In this document: piece after piece, positions 59,847 to 64,000 of the stretch
How positions within the stretch are numbered: position 1 is the stretch's first letter
How the letters are laid out: every line of letters starts with the position of its first letter
Assembly: GCF_000613865.1 (NCBI RefSeq)
Contig: NZ_BAJU01000003.1
Coordinates: 62,001 to 126,000 of the forward strand
Source: Acetobacter okinawensis JCM 25146
GTDB lineage: Bacteria; Pseudomonadota; Alphaproteobacteria; Acetobacterales; Acetobacteraceae
Length of the DNA: 64,000 nt
Direction of reading: 5' to 3'
Position numbers and translations under genes: made by a program
The notes under the pieces: model-generated
Seen by the model: only the letters and a program-made list of their open reading frames with translations
The model's database searches: none
Told to the model about the DNA's origin: nothing

Positions 59847-60802
59847 TTATGGGGTTGGCTCTTTGCTGGGTGTTGCAGGCTTTGTGGAGCGTTTTCTGGC
59901 AGGAGTGTTCTTTTTGTTGCTGTACATTGAGTGGTCAGCATGGACCATGATTGTGGCAAGATCCTTGCCATCTTCAGGGTAAAGTCCTCCGCCAATGCTG
60001 CCAGAGAGAGTGAGCTTGATGTTGTTGACCACAACTGGGCGGCTCAGGGTAGCAAGTAGTTTGTTGCGTATTGTATCGAGCATGGTTCTGCTCTCAATAT
60101 CAGGTAGCAGAACGCCAAACTCATCCCCACCCAGCCGAACGACATAATCAGATTTACGGATGTTTTTGCGCAGCCTGAGCGCGAGTGCACGCAGCACGTT
60201 ATCTCCGGTAGCATGGCCGTAAGTGTCGTTAATCGGTTTAAAGCGGTCCAGATCGATCATCAGGAACCCTATGGTCTGGGTGGGATCATCCTCAATTTCC
60301 TCACTCCACCGTTCCATCAGGCCGCGCCTGTTGCCCACTCCTGTTAGTTCGTCTGTAAAAGCGTCTTTCTGGAGGGCGCGGTATTTACGTTTTATGTCCG
60401 AAATATCGTGAAAAATACCAATGGCAATGCCCATTTTATGGAACATAAGCGCATAATGTTGCACAATGCGTACTTTGCCGTCTGCACCTTTGATGTCCAG
60501 CACAAGCCCGGATAATTCGCTTGTTTCTTCCAGATCAGCCCGGCTGCGTGCATGTGCAATCTGGGCACGGAACTGCTCTTGCTGTTTCAGGTCAACACAG
60601 CTGCGGTCAATAAGGTCCACTATGGTTTCAATCCTGTCGTCCGCAATAAGGCTGAACGCAGGGTTGCGCAGAATGATCTGATGGTCAGACAGGCGTACAA
60701 CAACCGTACCGATCGGCACCTTGCTGAACAGTGTTTGTCCTAATGTGCCAGATCTGGGAGGGAGTTGAAGTCGATCTCACCAAGCTGGGGAGCGGTGTTC
60801 AT
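59847..60802 (-). CDS. PAS-GGDEF diguanylate cyclase, one frameshift
   Basis: A diguanylate cyclase of about 318 residues after correction. A PAS-like domain (VPIGTVVVRLSDHQIILRNPAF onward, about 28-125) is followed by a GGDEF domain with DELTGVGNRRGL, FLMIDLDRFKPINDTYGHATGDNVL and an intact active site RLGGDEFGVLLP. It would make cyclic-di-GMP in the cytoplasm; there is no EAL domain. The N-terminus MNTAPQLGEIDFNSLPDLAH lies in another frame; one missing T (AA at 60742-60743) joins it to LGQTLFSKVPIG. Without this the start would be the GTG at 60719. A basic, Lys/Pro-rich tail ends the protein. Confidence 0.87.
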
Positions 60803-61192
60803 GGAGGGCTGTTATCCTGCTTCAGCTGTTCAGGCTGGTCTGGTGCCTCCGTAATGAGGCCATTCACGTTTGGCTACAAGCCAGAAATGAATGAGGTTTT
60901 AAAAATCTTCTTTTGCCATGACCATGGTGTCTTGGCGTTGTTCTGCTATGAATCTACGTTAAATACAGCACAAGCAATGACATATATCAATCACACTATA
61001 TTATTAGTATCCCATCTGTGTGGGACAGGTGTGGCTTTTGTCTTGCTGTAAGGGGTTGAAGCAGCGTTTTTTTCTGCTTCAAAAGCGCATTATGGGCGTT
61101 CTGCCCAAAGGCTTGTGTCAGTCTGGGGGTAGAAAGAGCAAAAACCCCAGCCATGGTTGCCCTCAGGCGTGCATGGCTGGAGTGGATTCTAT
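60803..61192. other. Intergenic region with two hairpins
   Basis: About 390 nt upstream of the GGDEF gene and downstream of the YceI gene. It holds the YceI terminator (61140-61180) and a separate 9-bp inverted repeat TTGAAGCAG / CTGCTTCAA (61056-61064, 61074-61082) enclosing a T-rich loop. No coding frame was judged real. Confidence 0.5.
61140..61180 (-). terminator. Rho-independent terminator of the YceI gene
   Basis: CCAGCCATG (61147-61155) and CATGGCTGG (61172-61180) form a perfect 9-bp stem. On the minus strand it is followed by GGTTTTTGC, placed just after the YceI stop. Confidence 0.82.
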
Positions 61193-61810
61193 TTAGTCCT
61201 GTTTTTCAAAAGCGCCAGCAATGCGCAGGGTTACGGTATCGCCGACGTAGGGCACATACATTTTTATGCCAAAATCACTGCGGTTCAGGGTGCCTGTGGC
61301 TTCAAACCCGGTTGTATATTTTTTGTCCATGGGGTTCACGCCCGCGCCAATAAAATGCACGGTCAGCGTTACGGGTTTTGTCACGCCGTGGAGTGTCAGG
61401 TTGCCATTGACGGTCGCGTTGTTCTGGCCGGTCAGTTTGACGCTGGTTGAAACAAATGTTGCATCCGGGAACTTGGCTGCGTCAAACCATTGTGCGCTCT
61501 TGAGTTCATCCGTCAGTTTTGCGCTGGTGGTCTGTACTGATGCAACAGGAATAGTGACGGACAGCTTGGATGCACTTGGTGTTTTTGCGTTAAGCTCCAG
61601 AGTGCCCGAGGCATTGGAAAAAGCGCCAAAATAATTGGTAAATCCAAAATGCAGGACGGAAAAACCAACCTGAGTGTGTCCGGGTTCAACGGCATAATTG
61701 CCAGACTGAACCTGTGCTGCACTCGTGACTGTCTGGGCAAAAACGGGCGTAACTGCGTTTAAAGCAAGAACGGCAGAGGCTGCGGTCAGTAAGGAGGAAA
61801 AGCGGGGCAT
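61193..61810 (-). CDS. YceI-family periplasmic lipid-binding protein
   Basis: A 205-residue exported protein with a Sec signal (residues 1-25, ending TPVFA) and a YceI lipocalin-like barrel. Family text includes YAVEPGHTQVGFSVLHFGFTNYFGAF, ELKSAQWFDAAKFPDATFVST, GNLTLHGVTKPVTLTVHF and SDFGIKMYVPYVGDTVTLRI. YceI proteins bind isoprenoid or other lipid-like molecules and are often acid- or stress-induced. The gene is monocistronic, with a terminator behind it and an AT-rich upstream region (61811-62056, no gene) for its promoter. Confidence 0.9.
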   Translation of the reverse strand: MPRFSSLLTAASAVLALNAVTPVFAQTVTSAAQVQSGNYAVEPGHTQVGFSVLHFGFTNYFGAFSNASGTLELNAKTPSASKLSVTIPVASVQTTSAKLTDELKSAQWFDAAKFPDATFVSTSVKLTGQNNATVNGNLTLHGVTKPVTLTVHFIGAGVNPMDKKYTTGFEATGTLNRSDFGIKMYVPYVGDTVTLRIAGAFEKQD

Positions 61811-62056
61811 ACTGAAAAATCTCCAAAAAATAGAATAAGCAATCGGGCCGGAGCAGATTTTGTGAGTGAAAACCCTGTTTTGTCAGGTTATCCGGCCGTG
61901 CCGTGAATTGTCTTCACCTGAATAGCAGCCTTAAAGTGCATGCATAAACAACAATAATATAAATGCTTTGTTTCTGATTTTTTGCATGAGTGTTTTCGTC
62001 AGGGTATGTCTGACGGCGCTGGTTGGCGTCCCTCCAGTGGTTGCATCATTGGGGTA

Positions 62057-63076
62057 CTATAAAACCGGATAATGGCAGGCAACCTCATGGCCGGGGGATA
62101 TCTGCTTTAAAATGGGGGTGTCATTCTGGCAGCGTGGTTGCACGGTCGGGCATCGGGTATGAAAACGACAGCCTGATGGCTTATGCACAGGGCTGGGAAT
62201 TTCTCCACGCAACGGCGCATGCCGGGGCGCGCCAACCACAGGCTGCGGGACCGCTTGGGTCAATGCGATGGTGTAAGGGTGGGCGGCATTGTGCAAAACC
62301 TTGTCGGTATCACCAAGCTCCACAATGGCACCAAGGTACATGACGGCTACACGCGTGGATATCTGGCGCACTACGGCAAGGTCATGAGCAATAAAAACAT
62401 AGGTCAGGCCAAGCTGTTTTTGCAGATCGGCAAACAGGTTCACAATCTGTGCCTGAACAGATACATCCAGTGCGGAAACCGGCTCGTCCGCCACGACAAG
62501 GCGAGGGGCAAGGGCTAGTGCGCGTGCAATGTTGATGCGTTGGCGCTGGCCACCAGAAAATTCATGCGGATAACGTTCCAGAGCACTTTGTGGCAGGCTC
62601 ACCAGATCCATGAGTTCGGCCAGCCTGTGTGCTATGGATGATGCAGTCCGCCTGTGGCCATCGGGTGCGCGGTGCACCCGCAAGGGTTCGGCCAGCAGGT
62701 CGCCTATTCGCCTGCGTGGGTTAAGCGAGGCATACGAGTCCTGGAACACCATTTGCATACGTTGGCGTAGCGGGCGCAGGGTGTGTTCGGGCAGCAGCGT
62801 GATGTCCTGCCCTTCAAACAGAATCTGACCGGATGAAACATCGTGCAGGCGTAGCAGGCAGCGCCCCAGTGTGGATTTGCCACAGCCGGACTCCCCGACA
62901 AGGCCCAGCACCTCTCCGGGCATGACGGAGAAAGAAACACCATCTACCGCCTTGAGGGACTGCCCGCGTTTGAGCACATAGGTTTTGTAAACATCCCTGA
63001 CCGCCAGAAGGGGCAGGGGAGGAGTGGGGGATTGTCGCATGTCGGCGGCCTGTGGTGTGGGATGGGGCGAGCGCAT
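62057..63076 (-). CDS. dppF: Peptide ABC transporter ATPase (DppF/OppF type)
   Basis: A 339-residue ATP-binding subunit of an oligopeptide/dipeptide ABC importer. It has Walker [14 protein letters not shown]-loop [10 protein letters not shown], signature EFSGGQRQR, Walker [13 protein letters not shown] and the Opp/Dpp-type C-terminal iron-sulfur-like Cys region ([15 protein letters not shown]). The start at 63076 has GGAG 5 nt upstream and lies 9 nt after the dppD stop. With dppD it powers import of peptides or similar solutes (nickel and glutathione transporters share the family). The rest of the operon is beyond the window. Confidence 0.87.
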   Translation of the reverse strand: MRSPHPTPQAADMRQSPTPPLPLLAVRDVYKTYVLKRGQSLKAVDGVSFSVMPGEVLGLVGESGCGKSTLGRCLLRLHDVSSGQILFEGQDITLLPEHTLRPLRQRMQMVFQDSYASLNPRRRIGDLLAEPLRVHRAPDGHRRTASSIAHRLAELMDLVSLPQSALERYPHEFSGGQRQRINIARALALAPRLVVADEPVSALDVSVQAQIVNLFADLQKQLGLTYVFIAHDLAVVRQISTRVAVMYLGAIVELGDTDKVLHNAAHPYTIALTQAVPQPVVGAPRHAPLRGEIPSPVHKPSGCRFHTRCPTVQPRCQNDTPILKQISPGHEVACHYPVL

Positions 63077-63085
63077 GGTGGCTCC

Positions 63086-64000
63086 TCACACGGCAAAGGA
63101 TGTGGTGCTGCAAGTCTGCCGGGGCAATGGCCTGCCTTCTGTGGGCAGAACGCAGGCGACCTGATGTCCCGGTCCAATAACATGGAATTGCGGAGGGGGG
63201 GCTGGCAGGCAGGTCGCGTGTGTATAGGTGCAGCGCGGGGCAAAAGCACAGCCCACGGGGCGCTCTGCTGGTTGGGGTGGTCCCCCGGGTATGGCATGCA
63301 GGCGCTCGGGGCGTGGCCCGTTCATGGGGGGATGGAGGCCAGAAGGGCTGCTGTGTAGGGGTGTTGCGGGTGAGCGAACAGGTCCTGTGTTGTGCCCTCC
63401 TCGGCTACCCTGCCAGAATACAGGACTAGCGTGCGGTCGCACGTCTCGGCCACTACGCCCATGTCATGGGTTATGAGCAGAATGGATGACCCATGGGTTG
63501 TACGCAGCTTGCGCATCAGGTCCAGAATCTGGGCCTGAACGGTCACATCCAGCGCTGTGGTGGGTTCATCCGCAATGAGTACTGACGGATTGCACGATAG
63601 AGCCATGGCGATCATCGCGCGCTGGCGCAAACCGCCGGAGAGTTGGTGTGGATAGCGGTTGGCCGTGTTTGCCGGGTCTGGAACGCCCATTTCAGCCAGC
63701 AGTTCAATCGTGCGCGTGCGGGCCTGTTTGCGTGAGAATTTGTTGTGCACACGCAGTTGTTCGTCAATCTGCCAGCCGATGGTGTAAACCGGCGTAAAGG
63801 CGGTCATGGGGTCTTGAAAGATCATGGCAATTTCCCGCCCACGTAAGGCACGGAATTCCCGGGCGGGTAAACCAAGAATCTCCTGTCCTTTAAAGCGGAC
63901 AGAGCCGGTTATGGTCACGCCGGGTGCATCAATCAGGCCCATAAGAGCCATGGCGGTCACGGATTTTCCAGAACCGGATTCTCCGACCAGTCCCAGAATT
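63086..64000 (-). CDS. dppD: Peptide ABC transporter ATPase (DppD/OppD type), N-terminus cut by window, one frameshift
   Basis: ATP-binding subunit paired with DppF. The window edge cuts its N-terminus just before Walker A ([13 protein letters not shown]). The rest shows [16 protein letters not shown], signature QLSGGLRQR and Walker [13 protein letters not shown], and the C-terminal [15 protein letters not shown] Cys region. The frame breaks at the G6 run 63326-63331; seven G would join LLASIPP to [15 protein letters not shown]. The gene stops 9 nt before dppF. Substrate: oligopeptides or a related solute. Confidence 0.87.

Overview
The window looks like a chromosome segment of an aerobic alphaproteobacterium, most likely an acetic acid bacterium (Acetobacteraceae). 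The clues are an AarC-type succinyl-CoA:acetate CoA-transferase, a degenerate IS5-family transposase of a type common in that group, many exported (Tat/Sec) oxidative enzymes, five TonB-dependent receptors and mid-range GC. No tRNA, rRNA, CRISPR array or prophage was seen, and the species cannot be named from this sequence alone.

Layout. 1-2.7 kb: end of a hydantoinase B gene, a possible 40-residue membrane peptide and a dead IS5-type element. 2.8-7.2 kb: siderophore receptor convergent with a DUF3649-like / PepSY-TM / DUF3325 inner-membrane operon, with Fur-like boxes. 7.3-12.6 kb: a periplasmic amine-oxidation module (TonB receptor, Tat-exported flavin amine oxidase, cytochrome c, exported RidA protein). 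13.2-15.5 kb: a second siderophore receptor. 15.7-18.9 kb: metR, mesD and mesX, a folate-independent methionine synthase system. 19-21 kb: ArgP-like regulator, ArgO/LysE exporter and Gdx/SugE. 21-25.2 kb: GlxA/AraC-type regulator, aarC and a DUF1254/DUF1214 protein.

25.3-44.3 kb is an organosulfate-scavenging island. It holds five sulfatases with formylglycine motifs, one formylglycine-generating enzyme, an aryl-sulfate sulfotransferase, a sulfonate/sulfate-ester type ABC transporter, an AtsK/TauD dioxygenase and a TonB receptor. The proposed logic is outer-membrane uptake, periplasmic desulfation or sulfuryl transfer, then import and oxidative cleavage of the remaining alkyl sulfates or sulfonates.

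44.5-64 kb: MocR regulator with a palindromic operator facing an EamA exporter and a DapA-like aldolase; S46 peptidase; DUF1826; LysR; ureohydrolase; AraC regulator; siderophore receptor; class A acid phosphatase; nitrilase; MFS transporter; GGDEF protein; YceI; and the end of a peptide ABC operon (dppD-dppF).

An important caveat: about 15 otherwise well-preserved genes are each interrupted by one or two single-base indels, nearly all in short homopolymers (missing G, C, A or T). Correcting them restores family-typical lengths and, once, a translationally coupled stop/start. I read most as sequencing or assembly errors rather than true pseudogenes, and coordinates below span the corrected genes.
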